DNA of 64,000 bases from CAVRUD01 sp963849635 (lineage in GTDB: Bacteria > Chloroflexota > Chloroflexia > Thermomicrobiales > UBA6265): positions 124,001 through 188,000 of the forward strand of contig CAWKIA010000045.1 of the NCBI GenBank assembly GCA_963849635.1, given 5' to 3'. The position numbers and the translations under genes are program-made. The notes below the pieces were generated by a model. The model made no database searches and had not been told where the DNA came from. It was given only the letters and a program-made list of their open reading frames with translations. Shown piece by piece: positions 18,167 through 26,676 of this stretch (position 1 is its first letter; every line of letters begins with the position of its first letter).

Positions 18167-19006
18167 ATGACGCGGGAACAGACGACGGTAGTAACGGTTG
18201 CCGAGTTGATCCGTCCGGAACGACACCTGTTCGTGTCGCCCCACTACGACGATATCGCCCTGTCGGCGGGCGGCACCGCGGCTCAGATCCGCGCGATGGG
18301 CGGCATGCCCGAGGTGGCGATCGTGTTCGGCGCGGAACCGCCCCCGGACCACGTCTTTACGCAGTTTGCGGCGGATATGCACGAGGGCTGGGGCATGGCT
18401 GCCGGTGAGGTGATCGCCAGCCGGCGAGTGGAAGAAGCCGCCGCCGCCGCGGTGTTGGGGACCGTGCCGTCCTTCTTGCCGTTTCACGATGCGATCTACC
18501 GGGGGGAACGCTACCTGGGCGATCCCGACCTGTTTGGCGAAGTCCGCGCCGATGAGGCGACGCTCGCGTCCGAGCTGGTTGCGGCGATGCACCTCGACGA
18601 TGCCAAGAGGGACTCCACCCGGGTGTACCTCCCACTTGCGATAGGCTGGCACGTCGATCACCAGGTGGCGTTCCAGGCTGGGGTGGAGTTGGACCGCGCC
18701 GGGTGGGAGGTCTGGTTCTACGAGGACCTGCCGTACGCCCTCAAGCCGGGGATCACAGCTGACAGGATCGAGCGGGTTGGAACACCAATCGAGGTAGCGG
18801 CCCTGGTGCCGGTCGAGGAGACCTGGCCCGCCAAAATCGACGCGATCATGGCCTACCCGTCGCAGCTCGCGACCATCTTCAACTATGTCGGAGCGGGGTC
18901 GAGCCGGGCCGAAATCGAGTCGCTGCTGCGCGGCTATGCGGAAGAGGTGGGCGGCGGCGTTCCGGTCGAGCGGTTCTGGCGCATTGGGACTGCGGAAGCG
19001 ACATAA
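18167..19006 (+). CDS. PIG-L/LmbE family deacetylase
   Basis: 279 residues starting three bases after the selB stop. Motif one, LFVSPHYDDIALSAGG, replaces the usual HPDDE with HYDDI but keeps the metal-binding His and Asp. Motif two, GWHVDHQ, supplies the second His pair. The family hydrolyses N-acetyl groups from sugars or thiol conjugates such as mycothiol and bacillithiol precursors. No signal peptide is visible, so it is probably cytoplasmic. The close spacing to selB suggests co-transcription without a clear functional link. The substrate is unassigned. Confidence 0.82.
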   Translation: MTREQTTVVTVAELIRPERHLFVSPHYDDIALSAGGTAAQIRAMGGMPEVAIVFGAEPPPDHVFTQFAADMHEGWGMAAGEVIASRRVEEAAAAAVLGTVPSFLPFHDAIYRGERYLGDPDLFGEVRADEATLASELVAAMHLDDAKRDSTRVYLPLAIGWHVDHQVAFQAGVELDRAGWEVWFYEDLPYALKPGITADRIERVGTPIEVAALVPVEETWPAKIDAIMAYPSQLATIFNYVGAGSSRAEIESLLRGYAEEVGGGVPVERFWRIGTAEAT

Positions 19007-19614
19007 TGTCGCGTTCGTTCGCGGGGTTTGGGGCAATCTGAATATTGCTCCAACATTGTTGTGGAAAGGGTATTGACATCAAGTCACGGCGCTGATAGAG
19101 TGTACGTACTGAAGCACCTGACGGACCCGCAAGGGAACGGAACTGACGAAGACGGAGCAATCCGACGGAGTTGGTAGGGTCGGAAGCGCAGCTGGAAACG
19201 GCAAAGCGAACCGGTTCAGGGACGGACTGGAGCGTCGGTTTCGGCCGATGCAATCGCGCAGATCAGCGTAGGATTTCGGTCCTCGACGGAGTTTCGGCTC
19301 CACGATCTCGCGGCCCAGGCACTCACGTGCAGGGGCGCCAGGGCGCAAGCTCAGGCAACTGGTCCAACGCGACGAACCCGCGCTTCGGCGTTGGGGTGTC
19401 GCGATCCAGAGTGCAAACCGCCGCAAGGTGGGATGCCCCGAGGTCCTTCAAGGCATGACGCCGACGGCTGCGCAAGCGGTTGTCGGCGTTGTTGCTTTTC
19501 AGCATGTTTAGCGGCAAACACCACATCGCCGACTGCGGGTGTACGTCTTGGCACGAGTACTACGATTAGGCTCTATTGCCTTCTTGGGGTGTTGCGGTTT
19601 CGCCCCGATTTAAT
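19007..19614. other. 600-bp gene-poor stretch with a strong promoter
   Basis: Downstream of the deacetylase there is a near-consensus promoter (19073-19101) but no open frame with a recognisable product. Candidate frames (19171-19458 plus, 19391-19897 plus) are Arg/Gly/Ser-rich with poor start contexts, and the second runs through an inverted-repeat element. The stretch may encode a non-coding RNA or a degraded gene; no Rfam-type signature is recognised by eye. Confidence 0.4.
19073..19101 (+). promoter_or_regulatory. Near-consensus sigma-70 promoter with no obvious gene
   Basis: TTGACA at 19073-19078, a 17-base spacer and TAGAGT at 19096-19101. It is the strongest promoter match in this part of the window, yet no recognisable coding sequence follows for about 850 bases. 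Confidence 0.6.
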
Positions 19615-19763
19615 GTGTCATCCCGAGCTTGTCGAGGGATCTCGAAGGAGACGGTGTTCCGTCAATGCCGACATTTACGTGAGCGCGGAGCCGTTTTCTC
19701 TAATGTTTAGACTCCGTCGTTGCCACGCGTCCTTCGAGATCCCTCGACAAGCTCGGGATGACA
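19615..19763. repeat. Inverted-repeat element with 34-bp perfect arms (GTCATCCCGAGC family)
   Basis: The left arm 19615-19648 (begins TGTCATCCCGAGCTTGTCGA) is the exact reverse complement of 19730-19763, separated by about 80 bases. Elements with GTCATCC(C/T)GAGC arms are dispersed in many bacterial genomes; a second, diverged copy is at 59245-59368. No transposase is associated. Confidence 0.85.
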
Positions 19764-19953
19764 GGGTCTGCCGGGGCGGCATCGCTTCTTGGTTCGATAG
19801 GACAGTTGTACTTGGACGCTGGGCCGGTCCAGCGGAAAACCCCCGCCAGGGCTGGCATATCACTTGCGTAGTACCTTCATCAGTATTTGAGCGATGAGGT
19901 CGGACTTGACCTCACCGGGTGGTCCGGATGCTCAACACAGCTGGAGGTCATCG

Positions 19954-20019
19954 ATGTATATCGGAGGCGGAGCGATTCTTCTTATCGTTATCATCCTGCT
20001 GCTGATCTTGATCTTCTAG
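19954..20019 (+). CDS. 21-residue hydrophobic membrane peptide
   Basis: An ATG at 19954 follows CTGGAGGT with good spacing and opens a 21-codon frame, MYIGGGAILL then a run of Ile/Leu/Val/Phe, ending in TAG at 20019. It is a single hydrophobic helix with a glycine triplet at the N-terminal end. Very short, strongly hydrophobic proteins of this kind are known in several bacterial phyla, usually of unknown function. It stands alone on the plus strand between an inverted repeat and a perfect palindrome that could terminate its message. The ribosome site and composition support it; conservation has not been tested. Confidence 0.6.
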   Translation: MYIGGGAILLIVIILLLILIF

Positions 20020-20183
20020 AGCGCCGGTACGGATCGAGGTCCGCGCGTGCGGGTCTCCCGGGCTGACGGTCCGGGCTCAACCTGACAGCCTCTCCGAGGC
20101 TAACGGTGAAACGAGCCAAAGTCTTCATTTCGAGTTCGCCGATGTCCTGGTTAAAAACTCAAATCAGGAAACAGACCAGCAAA

Positions 20184-20223
20184 CGCGGAGTGGCCGCCCG
20201 GAATTCCGGGCGGCCACTCCGCG
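20184..20223. terminator. 40-bp perfect palindrome, probable bidirectional terminator
   Basis: CGCGGAGTGGCCGCCCGGAA and its exact reverse complement meet at a GAATTC centre. It lies between convergent genes (21-residue peptide and DUF1989 protein), so a bidirectional terminator is likely. There is no T run. A similar palindrome with a GAATTC centre is at 41124-41157. Confidence 0.7.
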
Positions 20224-20254
20224 AGTTGACCTTAGGTGATGAATACGTTCGTGA

Positions 20255-21073
20255 TTAACGGTAGACGCGGACCAGGATGTCGGTCGGCTTTTCGCCGTTG
20301 GTGGCATCGTCGGACTGGCTACAGGCTGTGACGGCGATCACCGAGTCCATCAGAACGGACAGGACGACGAAGTCGTTCCGCTCTGACAGTGGCACGCGGA
20401 CCTCAAGTTCTCCTCGGCCCTTGATGCCGACATTCATGAACCAGTTGATCGGATCGGGGATCTGGTCAGGTGCGATGCCGTAGGAGTCCAGTGCCCGGCT
20501 GATCGCCGTTAGGCATCCTGCCAGTTCAGAGGTCTCCGGCTCAGGAGCGGCGACGATCTCCTCTGCGTCCTCCGTAGCTTCTTCCGCGGACACATCGACC
20601 TCTGGTGACGTTTCAGGTGCGTTTTCGCCCTCTGACGCGGCGTCTGATGGGGCCGCTTCGGCAACCGGCGCGTCGGCGTTCTCTGCCCGCGGTTCCTCTG
20701 GCGGTGCGGGCTCCGGCTCGGGCATCGCGGCCGCGGGCTCCGCCGGTTCGGGTTCCGGACTGTCGCAGAGGGCGAGCAACATGTCGTGCCGGCCGACCGT
20801 ATCCTCGACAAGCTCGAACATCGGCGTGCGCCGGTTGGAGACGAGCTGCATGCCCTCCTGGAGCATGATCGAGTTGCCGACTGTCCGGGTTGCGGAGACG
20901 GAGAGATGTTCGGCCCGATTGCCGGAATTGAATGCGACGAAATCGGCCACTTGCTTGCCGGAAACGTCGGTGATCTGGATCAACTGACCAGATTTCACCT
21001 CGACGGCGTACGCCTCGCCCGGCTTGACCTGACGGGCGCGAATCGCAATTCGGCCCTGTAACGCGGTGCTCAT
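20255..21073 (-). CDS. DUF1989 / urea-carboxylase-associated family protein with acidic insert
   Basis: 272 residues from the ATG at 21071-21073; a longer upstream start lacks support. Residues 1-103 fit the family N-terminus (GQLIQITDVSGKQVADFVAFN, a Gly/Asn/Arg region, VEDTVGRHDMLLALCDS). Residues 183-272 fit the C-terminus (LAGCLTAISRALDSYGI, PDPINWFMNVGIKGRGELEV, SVIAVTACSQSDD). Between them, residues about 105-182 are almost entirely Glu, Pro, Ala, Asp and Ser, replacing the short loop with conserved Cys/Ser residues of typical members. The family includes proteins linked to urea amidolyase and nitrogen metabolism; none of those genes are near. It may be structural rather than catalytic here. 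Confidence 0.75.
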   Translation of the reverse strand: MSTALQGRIAIRARQVKPGEAYAVEVKSGQLIQITDVSGKQVADFVAFNSGNRAEHLSVSATRTVGNSIMLQEGMQLVSNRRTPMFELVEDTVGRHDMLLALCDSPEPEPAEPAAAMPEPEPAPPEEPRAENADAPVAEAAPSDAASEGENAPETSPEVDVSAEEATEDAEEIVAAPEPETSELAGCLTAISRALDSYGIAPDQIPDPINWFMNVGIKGRGELEVRVPLSERNDFVVLSVLMDSVIAVTACSQSDDATNGEKPTDILVRVYR

Positions 21074-21389
21074 GCGAAGGATGGCTCCCTGGTTCGAGTG
21101 CGACCCGGCGACCAGGTCACCCGGGTACGTCGTGTCTGGCAATCTTCCGTAACGTGCGCATTGTCGCCCAGGGCCGCGTCGCTGGTCCAACCCGTGACAT
21201 CGTCATACTGAGGCTCTCGAAGTGGGCCTATCAGTTGGGTGCGAAGCGCCGTGGGTATGCCATACTCGCGCATTGCGGGCGCACGGGCTGCATGCCCTGC
21301 CCATCCAGTCTCAGATACATTGCCCGTCCATTCAGCGAAGAGACATTTCGGTGGTGGAGTGGGGCGAACAAGAACGTAGGAGGTCACGG
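21074..21389. other. 316-bp divergent intergenic region
   Basis: Upstream region shared by the DUF1989 gene (minus) and the zinc-ribbon gene (plus), so it should hold two promoters. I see no consensus -35/-10 pair, no hairpin and no convincing small frame. Confidence 0.4.
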
Positions 21390-22652
21390 GTGGAGCGTTG
21401 TCCAGTTTGTGGGTCGCCGGTTCGAGCAGGGGCAAACTTCTGCACGGCCTGTGGCCATCGCCTCACCTCCGGCGAAAGCGCGGCGCCCAGTGCCGTCGTG
21501 GCCCCTCCGGCGCCTGAATCTGATCCTCAGAAACCGACCGCGGACATCTTAGGGGAGAGTGGTTCCCCTTCGTCCGAGACTGGTGCGCCGGGCACCGGCA
21601 ATAATGTCGACGTGCCCGAAACAGACGTGACAACTCAGGCTCCATGGGCGATGCCCGCTTCAGCCGAGCCTATCTCGGAAGACACCCAGATATGGCGCGA
21701 GCCGGCTCCCCGCGCATCGGCGGATCTGTGGCCGTCACCGGAGCGCGCGGCCGATCCCTGGGGTTCCCCAGGGAGCGCCGCCGGGCTTGGTGGTGAGCCT
21801 TCCCGCGAGGGGTACGCCGCCTGGGATGCCGCTCCGTCCTCCTGGATCGGCTGGAACACACCGAGCAAGGTGGATGTTGAAGACACGATCCTCCTGGAGA
21901 CGCCGGAGGCGCCCGCCGAAGAAGCTGCACCGACGGACGATCAGGACGAGACCGCGCCGTTCGCCTGGCCGGGTGAAGCGGGTTCTGGCACCGAACGCGA
22001 GCCGGTGCAAGTAGGCATTGACGCGGCTACCCCGCCGGTTGCTGAGCAAGACGAACCCTTGGAGCCGATGCCCGGCTCCGACGAGGAGATGCTGTTCATC
22101 ACCGAAGAGGAAGAGCCGGCCACAGCGGTCCAAGACGAACCCACTGCCTCGGCGGACGTTGAGGAACCCAGTCAACCCGGGCCAGAGGCGGCAGCCAGTG
22201 ACGGTTGGGACGCCTACATCGCCGCTCGGGAATCGGCCCGAGCCCAGGCGGCGGAAGGCGACGTGGTTGCCAAGGGCATGTCATTGGTCGAGCAATTGCG
22301 CGATCTTCTCCCCGCGATCGTCCTGTCCGACCCAGCGACCATGCGCCGCGTGGCCAACGACCTCATCAACGCCAGGAACGAGGCAAACGTTTTCCCGCAA
22401 GAGGACCTCGATCGCCTCCGTGGTGTCCTCGAATCGAGCCGGGACAGCCCGCGCGATATCGAGGCTCTGATGCAGCTCGGCCGGCACGCGACCGAACTGC
22501 TCGACGTGATGGAATCGTTCGGTCGATACACGGGCGCGGTCGATCGGGCCGTGGCCGAGCTGTCGCGCGGCAGCGAGCCCGCCGCGGTTGGCGCTGCTGC
22601 TGTCGCAGACGAACTTCCGCCGGAGACGGACGGAACGGAAGGTCGGTCGTAG
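21390..22652 (+). CDS. Zinc-ribbon protein with long disordered acidic region
   Basis: About 420 residues from GTG 21390, chosen because TAGGAGGTCACGG ends directly before it and the zinc ribbon then starts at residue 4. The ribbon is CPVCG...CTACGHRL (residues 4-22). A long Pro/Glu/Ala/Asp-rich disordered stretch follows (about 25-300), with Trp/Pro-containing segments. A helical C-terminal domain ends it (VEQLRDLLPAIVLSDP, RRVANDLINARNEANVFPQEDLDRLRGVLE). No membrane segment or enzyme motif. It precedes a LuxR-NTPase gene but is separated from it by its own candidate promoter. The function is unknown. Confidence 0.72.
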   Translation: MERCPVCGSPVRAGANFCTACGHRLTSGESAAPSAVVAPPAPESDPQKPTADILGESGSPSSETGAPGTGNNVDVPETDVTTQAPWAMPASAEPISEDTQIWREPAPRASADLWPSPERAADPWGSPGSAAGLGGEPSREGYAAWDAAPSSWIGWNTPSKVDVEDTILLETPEAPAEEAAPTDDQDETAPFAWPGEAGSGTEREPVQVGIDAATPPVAEQDEPLEPMPGSDEEMLFITEEEEPATAVQDEPTASADVEEPSQPGPEAAASDGWDAYIAARESARAQAAEGDVVAKGMSLVEQLRDLLPAIVLSDPATMRRVANDLINARNEANVFPQEDLDRLRGVLESSRDSPRDIEALMQLGRHATELLDVMESFGRYTGAVDRAVAELSRGSEPAAVGAAAVADELPPETDGTEGRS

Positions 22653-22736
22653 CGGCGGGATCGGGAGTGTAGAACGCATTCCTCGACCGGAAGCGTATCT
22701 AGCTCGGCTGGGGCTGCGCGGCAGTGCCGAGGGTGC

Positions 22737-22764
22737 TTGACGCCGCATCGGATCGGTGTAGTGT
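22737..22764 (+). promoter_or_regulatory. Candidate promoter of the second LuxR-NTPase gene
   Basis: TTGACG at 22737-22742, a 16-base spacer and TAGTGT at 22759-22764. It lies 49 bases before the GTG start chosen for the downstream regulator. Confidence 0.45.
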
Positions 22765-22812
22765 GATCGCACGGTGGGGCGGGAATCCTTCGATCCATGG
22801 AGGGGCCGCGAC

Positions 22813-25389
22813 GTGACGGCACGCGAATCCGGTACTGGCGCGATCCTAGACCTGCCGGGTGGTCCGGCGCCGCAGCCGGGCCGGGCTCCGGTCCTAGCGG
22901 GCGATGTCCCAGAGCCGCTAAGCCAGTTTATTGGGAGGGAGCGCGAGATCGCGGCGGTCTCGGCGCTCGTGCGCCGTGCCGATATCCGGCTCGTGACCTT
23001 AACCGGGCCGGGCGGAGTCGGCAAGACGCGCCTTGCGCTCCAGGTTGCGACGGCTTTGCGGGCTGGCGGGGACTTCACAGATGGGCTCTGCTTCGTTCCT
23101 CTCGCGCCGATCCGGACGCCGGGTCTGGTGTTGACTGCCATCGCGCAGGCTGCTGGGCTGCGAGACGAGGGCCGGTTGCCGCTCTTCGAACTGGTGCGCA
23201 AGACATTTGCTGGGAAGCGCCAACTCCTGGTTGTGGATAACGTCGAACATGTTGCCGCCGCGGCGCCCCTCCTGGCCGATCTGCTGACGGCCTGCCCCGG
23301 GCTGACGATGCTCGCCACCAGTCGCGCGGTTCTTCGACTCTCAGGGGAACACGGCGTGGTGGTGCCGCCGCTGGGGTTGCCCGATCTCGCCTGTCTGCCC
23401 GAGGTCGAGTGGCTCACCCAATTCGAGGCTGTGCGGCTCTTCGTCGCTCGCGCCTCCGCGGCCAAGGCCGGGTTCGAGTTGACCGGTGAGAACGCCGTCG
23501 CGGTTGCCAGCGTTTGCCGTCGCGTGGATGGCCTGCCGCTCGCGATCGAGCTGGCGGCGGCGCGGATCCACCACCTGTCCCCGGCGGCGCTGCTCGCCAG
23601 GCTAGAGCACCGGCTGCCGCTGCTGATCGGTGGCGCGATCGATCAGCCAGTCCGGCTGCAGACGATGCGGAGCACGATCGCCTGGAGTTATGACCTGCTC
23701 AATCCGCGGGAGCAGACGCTGTTTCGCCGTCTCGCGGTCTTCGTCGGGGGCTTCACGCTCGACGCCGCAGAGTCCGTGAGACGTGAGACGAGAGACGTGA
23801 GTCGTGAGAACGAGGAGCCTACTCACGACTCACGTCTCTCGTCTCTAGACTTGGTGAGTTCGCTCGTGGATCAGAGCCTGCTCCAGCAGGTTGAACCATC
23901 GGACGGTGGCCTCGACTCGGGCCAGCCGCGCTACGCGATGCTCGAGACGGTGCGGGAGTTTGGTCTGGAGCAACTCGCGGCGTTTGGCGACGAAGACGAG
24001 GCGCGGGAGGGGCACTCCAGGTACTTCCTCGATCTGGCGGAGGCGTCGGAGCAGGGACTGCGAGGACGAGAACAGATCGCCTGGCTGGAGCGGCTCGAGA
24101 CGGAGATCGATAACATCAGGGCGGCGCTGGCATGGAGCCTGGCACTGGACGATCGGACGATGGCGCACCGGATGGTTGGAGCGCTCAATTGGTTCTGGCA
24201 CCTCCATGGGTATTTTGTTGAGGGGCGAGACTGGCTCGAACAAGCGCTGGCGCGTTCGTCCCACGATTTGCCGGGCGCGATCCGGGCGCGGGCACTGACG
24301 GGCGCCGGACTTCTTGCCCTGCTTGAGGGGGACGTTGCCGCGGCACGGACCCGGGCGGAGGAGGGTGCGGCCATCGCGCAGGCCGTTGGAGACCGTGCCG
24401 GAGCCGGTTACGCGCTCCATTTCTTGGGCGCGGCATCGCTGCTCTACGAAGAGGACGCGACCACCGGTGAGCGGCTGTTGCCCGAAAGCGTTGCCTGCTT
24501 CCGTGAAACGGACGATCGCTGGGGGCTTGCCCTGGCCCTCAGTGGGCTCGGGGTACTCGGCGTCGCTACCATGCGGCTGGACGAGGCGCGGGAATCCCTC
24601 GAAGAGAGTAGAAGGCTCTTCCGGGAACTCGGTGACACCTGGGGGCTGGCTCGGGTGCTCAATCACCTCGGGGAGGTCGCACGCGCCGAGGGCAACGACG
24701 CGCAGGCGCGAGCATTCTATGAAGAAGCGCTCGTCTACTACACCGACCTCGGTTACAAGACAATGGTCGCGACGGTGCTCCAGAATTTGGGCTACCTGGC
24801 GCAGCGGGAGGGGGACTTGCGGCGAGGTGTCGCCTACTTCGCCGAGGCAAACGAGTTGGGGCGGATCAATGGCGACATGCGCGTGATGTGCCACGGGCTG
24901 GCCGGTGTAGCCGGGTTGGCCGGGCAGCTTGGCCATCCCGAAGCGGCGGCACGCCTGATTGGGGCAGCGGAGACCGAGTTTGCCGCAATTGGCGCGTCGA
25001 TGTGGACGATCGACCGGATCGAGTACGAACGGAACGTCGCGGCCGTACGGGCGATCATGGGTGATGCGGCATTCGACGCGGCGCGCGAGGCGGGACGGAA
25101 ACTGCCACAGGAGCGTGCACACAGCGACGCGGCTGAGTTGGCGCGCATCGTTTGCGCCCCGGACGAATCGCCTGATGGATCGAGCCCGGCGAATGGCTGC
25201 CTATTGACCCGGCGGGAGCGAGAGGTCTTGCGTTTGCTCGTCGATGGCCGATCAGATCGCGAGATTGGCGCCGCGCTCAGCATCAGTCATCGGACCGTTG
25301 CCCGTCATATGACCGGGATCCTGAGCAAGCTTGGGGTTGCCTCCCGCACCGCGGCCGCGACCCTGGCGGTCCGCCAGGGAATCGCCTGA
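22813..25389 (+). CDS. NB-ARC-type NTPase - TPR - LuxR HTH transcriptional regulator
   Basis: About 858 residues. GTG 22813 is preferred because ATGGAGGGG lies just upstream; GTG 22774 is an in-frame alternative. Domains in order: FIGREREIAAVS, Walker A GPGGVGKTR, Walker B LLVVDNVEHV, GLPLAIELAAARIHHL, WSYDLL, winged-helix and TPR repeats, and a C-terminal LuxR HTH (LTRREREVLRLLVDGRSD ... HRTVARHMTGIL). It is a paralogue of the genes at 6808-9557 and 61126-63519. About 24 residues (RRETRDVSREN ... SRLSSLD) at the NTPase/winged-helix boundary have no counterpart in the other two and are encoded by a palindromic repeat at 23785-23845. No N-terminal HTH is present. Confidence 0.88.
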   Translation: MTARESGTGAILDLPGGPAPQPGRAPVLAGDVPEPLSQFIGREREIAAVSALVRRADIRLVTLTGPGGVGKTRLALQVATALRAGGDFTDGLCFVPLAPIRTPGLVLTAIAQAAGLRDEGRLPLFELVRKTFAGKRQLLVVDNVEHVAAAAPLLADLLTACPGLTMLATSRAVLRLSGEHGVVVPPLGLPDLACLPEVEWLTQFEAVRLFVARASAAKAGFELTGENAVAVASVCRRVDGLPLAIELAAARIHHLSPAALLARLEHRLPLLIGGAIDQPVRLQTMRSTIAWSYDLLNPREQTLFRRLAVFVGGFTLDAAESVRRETRDVSRENEEPTHDSRLSSLDLVSSLVDQSLLQQVEPSDGGLDSGQPRYAMLETVREFGLEQLAAFGDEDEAREGHSRYFLDLAEASEQGLRGREQIAWLERLETEIDNIRAALAWSLALDDRTMAHRMVGALNWFWHLHGYFVEGRDWLEQALARSSHDLPGAIRARALTGAGLLALLEGDVAAARTRAEEGAAIAQAVGDRAGAGYALHFLGAASLLYEEDATTGERLLPESVACFRETDDRWGLALALSGLGVLGVATMRLDEARESLEESRRLFRELGDTWGLARVLNHLGEVARAEGNDAQARAFYEEALVYYTDLGYKTMVATVLQNLGYLAQREGDLRRGVAYFAEANELGRINGDMRVMCHGLAGVAGLAGQLGHPEAAARLIGAAETEFAAIGASMWTIDRIEYERNVAAVRAIMGDAAFDAAREAGRKLPQERAHSDAAELARIVCAPDESPDGSSPANGCLLTRREREVLRLLVDGRSDREIGAALSISHRTVARHMTGILSKLGVASRTAAATLAVRQGIA
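23785..23845. repeat. Palindromic ACGTGAG-family repeat inserted in frame in a coding sequence
   Basis: Left arm 23785-23808 (starts GAGACGAGAGACGTGAGTCG) and right arm 23822-23845 are perfect 24-base reverse complements with a 13-base loop. Related ACGTGAGAC/CATGAGTC sequences are at 29380-29450 and 59182-59212, both intergenic. The copy is in frame and the regulator gene reads through it. Confidence 0.8.
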
Positions 25390-25555
25390 ACCCTCGCCAC
25401 GCCGTAGCACGTGGCGGCACTGGGTAGTCGTACCCAACCAGGTTTGCTAGCGAAATTGGGTAGTGCATTGGATGCGCGCCGGCGAGACGGCGGGCATCGT
25501 AATGACCTGCCGGTCTCGCACTGGTGCGGATTTGACGTAAGGACAGGAGGGCTCA

Positions 25556-26408
25556 ATGACAGGTTTGAATGGGTACGCCCATCCGGAGTCGCTCGTCGAT
25601 ACGGCGTGGGTCGAGGCGCATGGCCGGGACGCGACTGTCCGGCTCGTCGAGGTCGACGTCGATACCAGCGCCTACGAGGCGGGGCATATCGCCGGCGCCA
25701 TTGGGTGGCACTGGCAGAACGATCTGCAGCGTCGCCCGACCCGCGACATCCCGACCCAGGAGGAGTGGGAGACGCTCCTTGGGTCGCTCTGGCATCGGCA
25801 ACAAAACGACGGTGGTACTCTACGGCGACAACCACAACTGGTTTGCCGCGTTTGGGTTCTGGCTCTTCCGGCTCTATGGACACGTCGATGTCCGCCTGAT
25901 GAACGGCGGCCGCGGGGCATGGATCGCCGAGGGCCGGGCGGTGACCACGGACGTACCGGAAGTTGCGCCCACCGTCTATCGAGCCACGGAGGCCAACCGT
26001 CAGATCCGGGCGTTCCGCGACGAGGTCGCGGCCACGATCGGCCGGTCGGACATCGGACTGGTCGACGTCCGATCGCCGGGAGAGTACTCAGGTGAATTGC
26101 TTGCCCCGGCAAATCTGCCCCAGGAAGGCGCGCAGCGGGGCGGGCACGTGCCGGGTGCCCAGAACATCCCCTGGGCAACCGCGGTTGCCGAGGACGGGAC
26201 ATTTAAGCCGGCCGCGGAGCTGGATGCGATCTACTCCGGCAAGGGCATAGCGGCATCCCAGCCGACGATCGCCTACTGCCGGATCGGGGAGCGTAGCGCC
26301 CACACCTGGTTCGTCCTGGCGCAGTTGCTCGGCCACCGCAACGTTCGCAACTACGACGGCAGTTGGACGGAATGGGGGTCACTGATCGGTGCCCCGATCG
26401 AACGGTAG
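25556..26408 (+). CDS. Two-domain rhodanese (thiosulfate sulfurtransferase), one frameshift
   Basis: The N-terminal domain (ATG 25556; PESLVDTAWVEAH, RLVEVDVDTSAYEAGHIAGAIGWHW, RDIPTQEEWETLLGSL) is in one frame. The rest (GIGNKTTVVLYGDNHNWFAAFGFWLFRLYGH ... LVDVRSPGEYSGE ... HVPGAQNIPW ... TIAYCRIGERSAHTWFVL) is in the next frame. The shift is near 25786-25792 and equals one extra T. The joined protein has about 283 residues, the usual size of tandem-rhodanese sulfurtransferases. The active loop CRIGERS in the second domain carries the persulphide Cys; the first domain lacks Cys, as is normal. It moves sulfur from thiosulfate to cyanide or another acceptor. Confidence 0.84.
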
Positions 26409-26676
26409 TCCACCGTAGGCGATCGTTCCAGTTCCAAGTAACCGTTCCTTTACGTGGTTCAGGAGGAGTGGACAGGCCTTGCCGCTGCATGGGCGCGCAC
26501 GAATGCGCCCGCCGAGGCGAAGTCGGCGACACGGAGAGGCGTATCCCAGATTATTCTTGACAGTCTCCGGCGCGCACCGCCCGTGCTTCCGCGACTGAGG
26601 CGGCGTTGGTTCGACCCCCTGCGAACTCATCGACCAGCATCGCCACTCGATCAGTCGCCCAAAGGAGACAGCTCAA

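Noticed and set aside
19171..19897. Overlapping plus-strand frames in the gene-poor region
   Set aside because: Arg/Ser/Gly-rich, no family, and one runs through a perfect inverted repeat; a small frame MFSGKHHIADCGCTSWHEYYD at 19504 was also left out for lack of a ribosome site.
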